Assembly: GCA_965194375.1 (NCBI GenBank)
Contig: OZ239428.1
Reading direction: 5' to 3' (one strand)
Length of the DNA stretch: 64,000 nt
Source: Tabrizicola_A aquatica
Lineage (GTDB): Bacteria; Pseudomonadota; Alphaproteobacteria; Rhodobacterales; Rhodobacteraceae
This document shows positions 52,414 through 61,242 of the stretch, in pieces. Within the stretch, counting starts at the first letter, position 1. Each line of letters begins with the position of its first letter. Position numbers and translations under genes: made by a program. The notes under the pieces are model-generated. The model saw nothing but the letters and a program-made list of their open reading frames with translations. It ran no database searches and had not been told where the DNA came from.

Positions 52414-53343
52414 TTATTCGGGCAGTGCTTCGCCCACCCGCATGATTTCCCACTCTAACGTGATACCTTGCTGTTGGAAAACCTTTTTTCGCACCTCTTC
52501 CCCCAGATTTTCCAAATCTGCGGCGGTGGCACCCCCTATGTTGATCAAAAAGTTGGAATGCATCGGGCTCATCTGCGCCCCGCCAAGGGTCGCACCGCGC
52601 AATCCGGCCTCGTCAATCACCTTCCAGGCCTTCAACTCATGCGTGTCATCGGCCTGCCCGGTGCTGGAAAACCCAGCCGGATTGCGGAAGGTGGACCCGG
52701 CGCTGCGGTCTTTCGTCGGCTGGCTTGCATCGCGCTTGGCGATCTGGTCGACCATGCGCGCCTCAAGCGCTGCCGGGTCACCTTTGGCGGCGTGGAAGGT
52801 GGCGGACACAACCACCCAGCCTTCCGGCATAACCGACGAACGATAGGCCAGCTGCAAATCAGCCGCGGCAATCTCTTTGATCGCGCCCTGCCGGGTGATA
52901 ACCCGCACGCTGACCAGATGATCGGCCACATAAGACCCATAACAGCCCGCGTTCATCCGGACCGCCCCGCCAATGCTGCCCGGTATGGTGCGCAGGAAGG
53001 TCAAGTCCAGCCCCGCCTCAGCCGCCTTCTTCGCCACATGCGCATCCAGCGCCGCCGCCCCTGCGGTCACCGTGTCGCCGTCGATCTGAATGGCGTTGAA
53101 CCCGCGCCCAAGCCGGATCACCACCGCCCGGATCCCGCCATCCCGCACGATGAGATTGCTGCCCACGCCCATTGGAAAGATCGGCAGGCCCGGATCAACT
53201 GCGGCCAGAAAATTGGCCAGATCCGCCTCATCTGCGGGGGAAAACAGCCAATCCGCCGGTCCGCCAACCCGCAGCCAAGTCAGATCAGCCAAGGGGCGGT
53301 TCGGGGTCAAAGTGCCGCGCACGGGGGGAAGGGTCTGGGTCAT
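52414..53343 (-). CDS. murB: UDP-N-acetylenolpyruvoylglucosamine reductase MurB
   Basis: MurB is a flavoenzyme that reduces UDP-GlcNAc-enolpyruvate to UDP-MurNAc. The 309 residues have the FAD_binding_4 region (TWLRVGGPADWLF, GVGSNLIVRDGG, IPGSIGGAVRMNAGCYG) and the C-terminal MurB domain (GSTFRNP, SPMHSNFLIN). This is the type II-like form typical of alphaproteobacteria. A remnant of a DUF2484 gene lies just upstream. Confidence 0.96.
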   Translation of the reverse strand: MTQTLPPVRGTLTPNRPLADLTWLRVGGPADWLFSPADEADLANFLAAVDPGLPIFPMGVGSNLIVRDGGIRAVVIRLGRGFNAIQIDGDTVTAGAAALDAHVAKKAAEAGLDLTFLRTIPGSIGGAVRMNAGCYGSYVADHLVSVRVITRQGAIKEIAAADLQLAYRSSVMPEGWVVVSATFHAAKGDPAALEARMVDQIAKRDASQPTKDRSAGSTFRNPAGFSSTGQADDTHELKAWKVIDEAGLRGATLGGAQMSPMHSNFLINIGGATAADLENLGEEVRKKVFQQQGITLEWEIMRVGEALPE

Positions 53344-53350
53344 GGCCGCA

Positions 53351-53479
53351 TCAGATACGGGGATTTCGCCCCTCGGGCAAGTTTGGCCGCTCCGCCAAGC
53401 GTGATTTCACCCAGCGCCACAGCGAAACCACCGGCCAGCGCAGCACACTGGCCCCAGCGGGCAGAAACAGGGCCGCCTC
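53351..53479 (-). pseudogene. DUF2484 C-terminal remnant between murC and murB
   Basis: The 134-bp gap has an open frame without a good start codon reading LFLPAGASVLRWPVVSLWRW then a stop at 53351. That matches the C-terminal tail of DUF2484, a small membrane protein normally encoded between murC and murB in Rhodobacteraceae. Its N-terminal membrane segments are missing and the remaining piece starts at the murC stop, so it seems truncated by a deletion. The recognition rests on memory of the family. Confidence 0.5.
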
Positions 53480-54890
53480 AGGCCGCCTGCCCCATCAGCT
53501 TGGCGGGCAGCGCATTGGCCCAAGCGCTGATCGTGCCTGCGCCAAGGCAAACCACCATGTCACCGGGGCGTGCCTGTTCCTTAACCAGCCGCGCCAGATC
53601 CGCCTCGTCCAGCAAAGCGCGCGCATGGCGGTGACCGTGGGCGATCAGGCCCGCCACCAGATCATCGCGGCTGGCGCCCGGGATCGGTTCTTCGCCCGCC
53701 GAATAGACATCGGCAATCGCCACCACATCAGCCTCGTTAAAGCAGGTGCAGAAATCGTCAAACAGGCTCGACAGCCGGGTAAAGCGGTGCGGCTGATGCA
53801 CGGCAATGATGCGCCCCTTGGTCGCCTGACGCGCGGCCTTCAAGACGGCGGCAATCTCCACCGGGTGGTGGCCATAGTCGTCAATGATGGTCACGCCATT
53901 CACCTCGCCCACGCGGGTAAAGCGGCGGTTGACGCCCGAGAATGCGGCCAGCGCCTCGCGGATCTCGTCCTTCTTCATACCCAGATGGCGGGCCACGGCC
54001 ACCGCCGACAACGCGTTGGACACGTTATGATCCCCCGGCATCGGCAGCGCACAATTTTCAATTTTCGAACCTTGCTCCTCATTTTGAAGCAAGATATCGA
54101 AGTGTCCTACGCCATTTTCGAACCTTAGGTTCACCGCTCGTACATCTGCCTGAGCGTTAAAGCCAAAGGTCACCACCCGGCGGTCGGTCAGCTTGCCAAC
54201 CAGCGCCTGCACCTCGGGATGGTCGGTGCAGCACACCGCCAAGCCGTAAAACGGAATGTTCGAGACAAAATCGAGAAAGCCTTTGCGAAGCGCATCAAAG
54301 CTGCCCCAATGCTCCATATGTTCGGGGTCGATGTTCGTGACGATGGCAATGGTCGCGGGCAGACGGTTGAAGGACCCGTCGCTTTCATCAGCCTCGACCA
54401 CCATCCACTCCCCCGCCCCCGCGCGTGCGTTGGAACCATAGGCGTGGATCACCCCACCGTTGATCACGGTCGGGTCAAACCCGCCCTTGTCCAAAAGGGC
54501 GGCCACCATCGTGGTCGTCGTGGTTTTGCCATGTGTCCCAGCAATCGCGATGTTTGACCGCAGGCGCATCAGTTCCGCAAGCATCTCGGCCCGGCGCACC
54601 ACGGGCAGGTTGCGCCGCCGCGCCTCTTCCAATTCGGGATTGCCCTTCTTGATCGCCGAGGAAATCACCACCACCGAAACATCAGCCCCGATATTCGCGG
54701 CACTTTGCCCCTCAAAAACTGTCGCGCCCAGCTTGACCAGCCGATCGGTGATTTTTGACGCCTTGGCATCCGACCCTTGCACCCGGTAACCCAGCGTCAT
54801 CAGCACTTCAGCGATGCCCGACATCCCGATGCCGCCGATCCCGACGAAGTGGATGGGCCCCAGTTCCAGCGGCAATTTGGTGGCGTTCAT
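53478..54890 (-). CDS. murC: UDP-N-acetylmuramate--L-alanine ligase MurC
   Basis: MurC adds the first amino acid to UDP-MurNAc. The 470 residues have the Mur ligase fold: FVGIGGIGMSGIAEVL, ATP loop GTHGKTTTTTM, and DDYGHHPVEI. Codons for about residues 250-282 (54045-54140) are distinctly AT-rich and contain the 13-bp direct repeat ATTTTCGAACCTT at 54061 and 54114; length is normal, so it is a composition oddity rather than an insertion. It lies 3 bp downstream of murG. Confidence 0.96.
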   Translation of the reverse strand: MNATKLPLELGPIHFVGIGGIGMSGIAEVLMTLGYRVQGSDAKASKITDRLVKLGATVFEGQSAANIGADVSVVVISSAIKKGNPELEEARRRNLPVVRRAEMLAELMRLRSNIAIAGTHGKTTTTTMVAALLDKGGFDPTVINGGVIHAYGSNARAGAGEWMVVEADESDGSFNRLPATIAIVTNIDPEHMEHWGSFDALRKGFLDFVSNIPFYGLAVCCTDHPEVQALVGKLTDRRVVTFGFNAQADVRAVNLRFENGVGHFDILLQNEEQGSKIENCALPMPGDHNVSNALSAVAVARHLGMKKDEIREALAAFSGVNRRFTRVGEVNGVTIIDDYGHHPVEIAAVLKAARQATKGRIIAVHQPHRFTRLSSLFDDFCTCFNEADVVAIADVYSAGEEPIPGASRDDLVAGLIAHGHRHARALLDEADLARLVKEQARPGDMVVCLGAGTISAWANALPAKLMGQAA

Positions 54891-54893
54891 CGA

Positions 54894-55985
54894 TCAACCT
54901 TTCCCTGAAAGACCTTCCACCAGCGCAACAAGCCGCTCGGTGGCATCTGGGCGTCCCTGCCCCAAAGCGTTGCGGGCCATTGCCTCTGCCTTATTGGGCT
55001 GGCCCAGAATGGCCGCCATCTGCGCGGCCAGCGTGTCGGCGTCAAGCGCCTTTTCCGCCATCTCGACGGCAGCACCTGCCTCGACCAACCCACGTGCATT
55101 GGCGGTTTGGTGATCATCGGTCGCGGCAGCAAAGGGGATCAGGATCGCAGGCCGCCCGATCACCGAGATATCGGCGACCGATGAGGCGCCCGAGCGGCTG
55201 ATGACCAACTGCGCCTCAGACAGACGACGCGGAATATCGGCAAAGAAGGGCGCGACCTCAGCAATGATTCCAGCGGCCTCATAGGCCGCGACAACGCGAT
55301 CCAGATCCTCGGGGCGCGCCTGCTGGGCCACGCGAACGTGGCGGCGCAGGCCGTCGGGTAGGCGTACCATTGCCTCAGGCACCACATCCGACAGGATGCG
55401 CGCGCCTTGTGAGCCGCCGATCACCACCACCGACATCGGATAATCACCCGGCGCGATATAGCCCGCGCCTGCCCGCTCCAACACCGCCGCCCGCACCGGG
55501 TTGCCCGTGTGCTCGCCCTCAATGCCCAAAGGCAGCGCCGTGGGCCAAGTGCCACAGGCGACCTTGTGCACGCGGGGGGCGAATATCTTGTTCACCCGTC
55601 CAAGAACGCCGTTCTGCTCGTGGATCATCCGTGGACGGCCTGTCAGGAACGCCGCCGAAAGCGCTGGTATCGTTGGGTAACCGCCAAAGCCCACCACGAC
55701 GGCGGGCCGGTCGATCAGCATCCGCGCTGTCGCCCCCAGCACTCCGCCCAGAATGCGAAACGGCACCGCCACCTTGGCCAGCACCCCACCGCGCGCAAAG
55801 GTGGCAGAGCCGGACACCACCACCTCAACCGCCTCAGGAAAGCCGCCCGCATAGCGCGCGCCGCGCGCATCGGTCGACAGCTTCACCCGCCAGCCACGCG
55901 CAATCATGGCCTCGGCCAGCGCTTGGGCCGGAAACATGTGCCCCCCGGTGCCGCCCGCTGCAATCAGCAGCAAGCGCCCGGTCAT
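54894..55985 (-). CDS. murG: MurG, undecaprenyl-PP-MurNAc-pentapeptide GlcNAc transferase
   Basis: MurG makes lipid II by adding GlcNAc to lipid I at the inner membrane. The 363 residues form a GT28 glycosyltransferase with the G-loops AAGGTGGHMFPA at 9-20 and VIGGSQGARI, and the acceptor-site region SRSGASSVADISVIGRPAILIPF. The ATG at 55985 overlaps the ftsW stop (ATGA). Confidence 0.96.
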   Translation of the reverse strand: MTGRLLLIAAGGTGGHMFPAQALAEAMIARGWRVKLSTDARGARYAGGFPEAVEVVVSGSATFARGGVLAKVAVPFRILGGVLGATARMLIDRPAVVVGFGGYPTIPALSAAFLTGRPRMIHEQNGVLGRVNKIFAPRVHKVACGTWPTALPLGIEGEHTGNPVRAAVLERAGAGYIAPGDYPMSVVVIGGSQGARILSDVVPEAMVRLPDGLRRHVRVAQQARPEDLDRVVAAYEAAGIIAEVAPFFADIPRRLSEAQLVISRSGASSVADISVIGRPAILIPFAAATDDHQTANARGLVEAGAAVEMAEKALDADTLAAQMAAILGQPNKAEAMARNALGQGRPDATERLVALVEGLSGKG

Positions 55986-57145
55986 CTGCGGCTCCGGAAG
56001 AGATCGCTCATCTGGCCCTGTGGCCGGTTGCGCGTCAGGGCCAAAAGCATTCCCACCGTGATGCCCGCCGCAATCACCGAAGAGCCGCCATAGCTCACGA
56101 AGGGCAGCGTCATCCCCTTGGCCGGCAACAGCCGCACCGCCACACCCATATTGATCATCGCCTGAACCCCGAAGATGCAAGCCAACCCCGTGCCCGCCAG
56201 ACGGGTGAACACGTCCCGCTCACGCGTCAGCCGATACAGCGAGCGCACGGTAATTGTCATGTAAAGTGCGATGATCACCAAGACGAGCACGAGGCCATAT
56301 TCTTCGGCCGCCACTGCAATGATAAAGTCGGTATGGGCATCAGGAAGCGTCCACTTAACCTGCCCTTCGCCAACGCCGACACCAAAGAAGCCGCCCTCTT
56401 GAATGGCATTGGTGGCATAGCCAAGCTGACTGCGCGGATCGACGTCCGAGGCCAGAAAGCCGTTGATCCGGCGCGCGAAATGCTCGGACATATTGTAAGC
56501 GGCAAAACCACCCACGCCGATGAAGGCCAAGATCACCGCGATCAGCACCATCGGCGCACCGGCGACGAAATAGATCACGCCCCAGCCAAACAGCACCAGC
56601 ATCGCCTGACCAAAGTCGGGCTGCATGGCCAGAAAGCCAACCACCGTCAGCGCAACCCCAAACGAGATCATCCGCCCTGGCGGTCCGTTCAGATCATGCG
56701 CCGCCGCAATCAGCCACGCGGTCAAGATCATCAAGCCGGGCTTAAGAAACTCCGACGGCTGCACCGATGCAAAGCCCAAGGAAAACCACCGCACGGCACC
56801 TTTGCCAAAGTCGGTCCCAAGAACGGGCAGCAAAGCCAGCGCGACGAAGGACGCAAGGAACCCCAGAACCCCAATCCGGCGCACCATCTCGGGCGACATC
56901 ATGGAAAACAGCACCATCACCACCATCGCCACGCCGCCAAAGAAGGCCTGACGTTGCACATAGTGGAACGGGTCCAGCCCGTTGCGCTCGGCCAAGGGAA
57001 CCGAGGCGGCAAGCCCCAGCAAAAGCCCGATGGCAAACAAGATCAGGATTGCGGTCAGCGACCATTTGTCGATCGTCCGCCACCAGCGGGGAATGACAGG
57101 CTCTGCCACCCTGCCGGGCATAGAGCCGTAGACCATCTCAGTCAT
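55982..57145 (-). CDS. ftsW: Peptidoglycan polymerase FtsW
   Basis: FtsW is the septal SEDS-family glycosyltransferase that polymerises lipid II. The 387 residues have about ten transmembrane segments and conserved loops: GAVRWFSLG near the catalytic Asp region, QSHTDFIIA-like DAHTDFIIAVAAEE and the C-terminal PFVSYGGSSVIAAGITVGML. It overlaps murG by 4 nt and is separated from murD by 234 bp. Confidence 0.95.
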   Translation of the reverse strand: MTEMVYGSMPGRVAEPVIPRWWRTIDKWSLTAILILFAIGLLLGLAASVPLAERNGLDPFHYVQRQAFFGGVAMVVMVLFSMMSPEMVRRIGVLGFLASFVALALLPVLGTDFGKGAVRWFSLGFASVQPSEFLKPGLMILTAWLIAAAHDLNGPPGRMISFGVALTVVGFLAMQPDFGQAMLVLFGWGVIYFVAGAPMVLIAVILAFIGVGGFAAYNMSEHFARRINGFLASDVDPRSQLGYATNAIQEGGFFGVGVGEGQVKWTLPDAHTDFIIAVAAEEYGLVLVLVIIALYMTITVRSLYRLTRERDVFTRLAGTGLACIFGVQAMINMGVAVRLLPAKGMTLPFVSYGGSSVIAAGITVGMLLALTRNRPQGQMSDLFRSRR

Positions 57146-57209
57146 GGAATATCCGCCTGTTCAACGCCTGCTCGAAGACCGCCCGGGTTGGTCCCGGATC
57201 AGTAGGGGT

Positions 57210-57295
57210 GATTCTATCCAATGCGTGGGCATTTGGCCAGCACAAAGGCAGGGTGATTCGTCACCCACGCAGGCATCGGCGTCTTGCCGCGAATC
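57210..57295. promoter_or_regulatory. Three GANTC sites in the murD-ftsW gap
   Basis: GATTC at 57210-57214, GATTC at 57255-57259 and GAATC at 57291-57295 lie within the 234-bp non-coding gap. Such sites are targets of the CcrM methyltransferase, which links promoters to the cell cycle in alphaproteobacteria. The first shares GATTCTATCCA with the site upstream of ftsZ at 48985-48995. Confidence 0.4.
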
Positions 57296-57379
57296 GAAGG
57301 GGTTAAGCGCCCGTTCGATGGCTTGGCGCGGGGGGCTTGAGCTACTTGAAACGACGCGGCCACAGCCAAGACTTCGCCC

Positions 57380-58777
57380 CTAAAGCAGCGCCTTCACACG
57401 CGCCACGAAGTCGTCGCCGCGCTTTTCGAAATTGGCGTATTGGTCAAAGCTGGCCGCCGCCGGGGCCAACAGCACCACATCGCCCGGCTCGGCCTCGGCC
57501 GCGGCACGGGCCACGGCGCGTTCCATCGTCTCGCAAATCTCTTGCGGGGTATCCCCGATTTGGACCGCAAAATCGCGCGCCGAATGGCCGATGAGATAGG
57601 CCTTGCGGACCGCGCCCAGATAGGGCTCCAACCCCGCCAGACCGCCATCTTTGCCCATGCCGCCCACGATCCAGCGGATATTGTTGAACGTCTGCAAGGC
57701 CTTGGCAGCACTGTCCACATTCGTGGCCTTACTGTCGTTCACGAACTTGACCCCGCCCTTTTCGCCCACCAGCTGGCTGCGGTGCGGCAAGCCCGCGAAA
57801 GACTGGAACGCGCCCTCAATCATCTTGGGGGCAATCCCCACAGCGCGGCAGGCCGCATAGGCAGCACAGGCGTTTTGGTGATTGTGCGCGCCGGGCAGGC
57901 CCGCCACCTCGCGCAGGTCGATCGAGGCCATCTGCTTGCCGCGCCGCCACTCGGCCAGAAACCCCTTGCGCGCAAAGACCGACCAACCGAACCCGTCAAG
58001 CTTTTGGCCCGAGGAGATGCGGATCACCCGGTCATCCTGCGGCCCCATGGCCAATTGGCCCGCCATGAAGCGGCCCTCCAGCTCATCCACCCCGATCACC
58101 GCCCGATCCGGCCCACCTTCGACAAAGAGCCGCCGCTTGGCGGCAAAATAGCCGCCCATGCCGTCGTGCCGATCCAGATGATCGGGCGAGAGGTTGGTGA
58201 ACACCGCAACATCGGGGGTCAGGGCGCGGGCCAGCTCGGTCTGGTAGGAGGACAACTCCAGCACCACCACCTCACCATCTTGCGGCGGGTCAATCGACAA
58301 CACCCCCGTGCCGATATTGCCCGCCATCTGCGTAGGCCGCCCGGCCACCTGCAAGATGTGATGGATCAGCGCCGTCGTCGTCGATTTGCCATTCGACCCA
58401 GTGACACAAATCACCTTGGGCGGCGTTTCGAAATCGGCCCAGTCCTGGCTGCCAAAGGACTGGAAAAAGAGACCAATGTCATTGTCGACCGGGATGCCCA
58501 GCTCTATCGCCCGCGCAATCACCTTGTTGGGTTTGGGGTAAAGATGCGCGATGCCGGGAGAGGTGATCAGCGCCACCACCCCCTCCAACACGCCTTGGCG
58601 CGTCAAGTCCACGCAGGCATAGCCTGCCGCCTCGGCCTTCTCGCGCGCCTCGGGGCTGTCGTCCCAGACCACAGGCTCCGCCCCGCCCGCCACCAGCGCT
58701 GCCGCCGTGGCCAGCCCCGAACGGCCAAGGCCCAGAACGGCGACCTTTTGGCCGGAATAACCTGTGACGGGAATCAT
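57380..58777 (-). CDS. murD: UDP-N-acetylmuramoylalanine--D-glutamate ligase MurD
   Basis: MurD adds D-glutamate to the peptidoglycan precursor. The 465 residues have the Mur ligase fold with VAVLGLGRSGLATAAAL, ATP loop VTGSNGKSTTTAL and KFVNDSKATNVDSA. AGGAGG precedes ATG 58777. It is the first gene of the mur/fts unit here: upstream lies the divergent rimO rather than mraY, so the cluster's front part (mraW to mraY) is elsewhere. Confidence 0.96.
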   Translation of the reverse strand: MIPVTGYSGQKVAVLGLGRSGLATAAALVAGGAEPVVWDDSPEAREKAEAAGYACVDLTRQGVLEGVVALITSPGIAHLYPKPNKVIARAIELGIPVDNDIGLFFQSFGSQDWADFETPPKVICVTGSNGKSTTTALIHHILQVAGRPTQMAGNIGTGVLSIDPPQDGEVVVLELSSYQTELARALTPDVAVFTNLSPDHLDRHDGMGGYFAAKRRLFVEGGPDRAVIGVDELEGRFMAGQLAMGPQDDRVIRISSGQKLDGFGWSVFARKGFLAEWRRGKQMASIDLREVAGLPGAHNHQNACAAYAACRAVGIAPKMIEGAFQSFAGLPHRSQLVGEKGGVKFVNDSKATNVDSAAKALQTFNNIRWIVGGMGKDGGLAGLEPYLGAVRKAYLIGHSARDFAVQIGDTPQEICETMERAVARAAAEAEPGDVVLLAPAAASFDQYANFEKRGDDFVARVKALL

Positions 58778-58906
58778 GGTGCCGCATCCTCCTGAATTGG
58801 GTGGCAGAATGCACCGGAGCCGCCGATGGGCGCAAGCCGGGGTGCCACGGGGCGGGCGCAGACGCGCCCCTTTGCCGCCGCCCCAGTTTGCGCTATAGCA
58901 CCGCGC

Positions 58907-60289
58907 ATGAGCCAGAACCCCCCGAACCTCCGCCCTGATCTTGCCCCGAAACCGGTGTTTGACACCGACCGCCGCGCGGGCCAGCCGACCATTGGCATGG
59001 TGTCCTTGGGCTGCCCCAAGGCGCTGGTGGACAGTGAACGCATCCTGACGCGCCTGCGCGCCGAAGGCTATGCGATCAGCCCCGATTACAAGGGTGCTGA
59101 TGCGGTGATCGTCAACACTTGCGGGTTTCTCGACAGCGCCAAGGCCGAAAGCCTTGAGGCGATTGGCGAGGCTTTGCGTGAAAACGGCAAAGTGCTGGTA
59201 ACGGGCTGCCTCGGGGCGGAACCCGAATACATCACCGGCGCGCATCCCAAGGTTCTCGCCGTCACTGGCCCCCATCAATACGAGGCGGTCTTGGACGCCG
59301 TGCACAAGGCCGTGCCGCCCGCGCCCGATCCGTTCATCGACTTGATGCCAGCGACGGGCGTCAAACTGACCCCTCGGCATTACAGCTATCTGAAGATTTC
59401 CGAAGGCTGCAACCACGCCTGCAAATTCTGCATCATCCCCGACATGCGCGGCAAACTGGCCAGCCGCCCTGCCCATGCGATCTTGCGTGAGGCGGAAAAG
59501 CTGGTGGATGCGGGCGTGCGGGAGCTTTTGGTGATTTCGCAAGACACCTCGGCCTATGGCGTGGACCGCAAGCATGACCTGTCGCCTTGGAAAGGCGGCG
59601 AGGTGCGCGCCCATATCACCGATCTCGCGCGCGAGTTGGGCAGCTTGGGTGCTTGGGTGCGGCTGCACTACGTCTACCCCTACCCCCATGTGCGCCAGTT
59701 GGTGCCTTTGATGGCCGAGGGGCTGGTCCTGCCCTATCTCGACATACCCTTCCAACACGCCCACCCCGAGACCCTGCGCCGCATGGCGCGGCCTGCGGCG
59801 GCGGCCAAGACGCTGGATGAAATCGCCGCATGGCGCCGCGATTGCCCTGAAATCGTGCTGCGCTCTACCTTCATCGTCGGCTATCCGGGTGAGACGGAAG
59901 AGGAATTCCAGACGCTTCTGGATTGGATGGACGAGGCGCAACTCGATCGTGTCGGCTGCTTCCAATACGAAAACGTCGCCGGGGCCCGGTCAAACGCCCT
60001 GCCCGACCATGTCGCGCCCGAGGTGAAGCAAGAGCGTTGGGATCGCTTCATGGAAAAGGCCCAAGCCATTTCCGAGGCGAAACTGGCGGCCAAGGTTGGC
60101 AAGGTCATTCAGGTGATCGTCGATGAGATCGACGACGAAGGCGCCACCTGCCGCACCAAAGCGGACGCGCCGGAGATCGACGGCAACCTCTTCATTGATG
60201 AAGGGTTCGAGGGTATGGCCCCCGGCGATCTGGTGACGGTGACGGTGGAAGAAGCCGGGGAGTATGATCTCTGGGGGCGGGTGGTTTAA
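58907..60289 (+). CDS. rimO: Ribosomal protein uS12 methylthiotransferase RimO
   Basis: RimO uses two iron-sulfur clusters to methylthiolate an aspartate of ribosomal protein S12. The 460 residues have three domains: UPF0004 (MVSLGCPKALVDSE, TCGFLDSAKAESLEAI), radical SAM (ISEGCNHACKFCIIP cluster motif) and a C-terminal TRAM domain. The ATG at 58907 gives the usual length; the frame extends further upstream. Divergent from murD. Confidence 0.95.
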   Translation: MSQNPPNLRPDLAPKPVFDTDRRAGQPTIGMVSLGCPKALVDSERILTRLRAEGYAISPDYKGADAVIVNTCGFLDSAKAESLEAIGEALRENGKVLVTGCLGAEPEYITGAHPKVLAVTGPHQYEAVLDAVHKAVPPAPDPFIDLMPATGVKLTPRHYSYLKISEGCNHACKFCIIPDMRGKLASRPAHAILREAEKLVDAGVRELLVISQDTSAYGVDRKHDLSPWKGGEVRAHITDLARELGSLGAWVRLHYVYPYPHVRQLVPLMAEGLVLPYLDIPFQHAHPETLRRMARPAAAAKTLDEIAAWRRDCPEIVLRSTFIVGYPGETEEEFQTLLDWMDEAQLDRVGCFQYENVAGARSNALPDHVAPEVKQERWDRFMEKAQAISEAKLAAKVGKVIQVIVDEIDDEGATCRTKADAPEIDGNLFIDEGFEGMAPGDLVTVTVEEAGEYDLWGRVV

Positions 60290-60292
60290 CCC

Positions 60293-60583
60293 CTACCCCA
60301 GCCACCGCCCCACATCGCGGCTTTGGTGCAGGATCCGGATGATCAGGACGCGGTCTGTCTCATGCCTGAACCAGATCACATGCGCGCCCGATACTTGCCG
60401 CCGCAGTCCAGCGGTCACGTCATCTGCGGATTGGCCTGACAATTGACCGACTGCCAAAGCCTTCAGCCGCCCACGCAGATCATTGGCATAGCGGCGTGCG
60501 CGGGCCGCGCCCCATTCCGCCTTGGAAAACTGATAAATCTCGACGATGTCCAGCTTGGCAAGCGGCGTGATATCAAGGATCAC
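60293..60583 (-). CDS. parE: ParE/RelE-family toxin
   Basis: The 96-residue protein has the ParE fold: ITPLAKLDIVEIYQFSKAEWG, then a basic helix region and the C-terminal VIWFRHETDRVLIIRILHQSRD. ParE toxins inhibit DNA gyrase; some relatives act as RNases. The start overlaps the parD stop (ATGA). The module is nested between rimO and ubiK. Confidence 0.9.
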   Translation of the reverse strand: MILDITPLAKLDIVEIYQFSKAEWGAARARRYANDLRGRLKALAVGQLSGQSADDVTAGLRRQVSGAHVIWFRHETDRVLIIRILHQSRDVGRWLG

Positions 60584-60825
60584 GCAGCATCCCCGGCGAT
60601 CACTTTGTCAAACCAGTCATCAACATCAAACCCTTCTGCGACGCCGCTCGCCTCACCTTTGGCGATCTCGGCGCGCAGGTCTGTCAAAGCCGCCTCGCGT
60701 TCTTCCAGCAAACGCAAGCCCGCGCGCACAACCTCGGAAGCGCTGCCATAGCGGCCCGAGGCGACCTGCTCGTTCAGAAACTCGGCAAAATGGTCACTCA
60801 GGGCGATAGAGGTGTTCTTGGTCAT
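60580..60825 (-). CDS. parD: ParD-family antitoxin
   Basis: The 81-residue antitoxin has an N-terminal ribbon-helix-helix (TSIALSDHFAEFLNEQVASGRYGSASEVVRAGLRLLEE-type core, given here as residues 5-42) and a C-terminal acidic tail that binds ParE. It is the first gene of the operon. An inverted repeat sits 15 bp upstream of the start, the likely autoregulatory operator. Confidence 0.9.
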   Translation of the reverse strand: MTKNTSIALSDHFAEFLNEQVASGRYGSASEVVRAGLRLLEEREAALTDLRAEIAKGEASGVAEGFDVDDWFDKVIAGDAA

Positions 60826-60839
60826 GTCCGCCTCGGCAC

Positions 60840-60858
60840 GTTACCAACAAATGGTAAC
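60840..60858. promoter_or_regulatory. Probable ParD operator
   Basis: GTTACCA-ACAAA-TGGTAAC is a 7-bp inverted repeat 15 bp before the parD start, the place where the ribbon-helix-helix antitoxin would bind to autorepress. Confidence 0.6.
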
Positions 60859-60882
60859 ACGCCGCCTCGTCACAGGCAAAAC

Positions 60883-61125
60883 CTACTTCTTCCCCTCAAG
60901 CGCCGCGATCCGCGCCTCCAGCGCCGCGTTCTCTTCACGCGCCTTTTGCGCAATCGCGCGCACTGCATCAAACTCTTCGCGTGTCACGAAATCGCGGTCG
61001 GCCATCCAGCGGTCGATCAGGCTTTTCATCGCCGTTTCGGCCTCGGTCTTGGCCCCCTGCGCCACGCCCATGGCGTTGGTCATGAGCTTGGACATATCGT
61101 CAAGAAACTTGTTGCCGGGTTGCAT
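60883..61125 (-). CDS. ubiK: UbiK family accessory factor (BMFP domain)
   Basis: UbiK supports aerobic ubiquinone synthesis and has membrane-fusogenic activity in related proteins. The 80-residue coiled-coil protein has the BMFP pattern: FLDDMSKLMTNAMG at the start, REEFDAVRAIAQKAREEN, LEARIAALEGKK. The ATG at 61125 follows GGAG at 7 nt. Confidence 0.88.
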   Translation of the reverse strand: MQPGNKFLDDMSKLMTNAMGVAQGAKTEAETAMKSLIDRWMADRDFVTREEFDAVRAIAQKAREENAALEARIAALEGKK

Positions 61126-61242
61126 GGCGCTCTCCATTCCGTTTCGCCCTATATGGTCCGACACGCCCCCCGCCGCAAGCCTGCCAAAGATTGACAAGGC
61201 CCGCCCCCTGCCGGAGAAGACGACATAGCAAAGGCAGATCCT

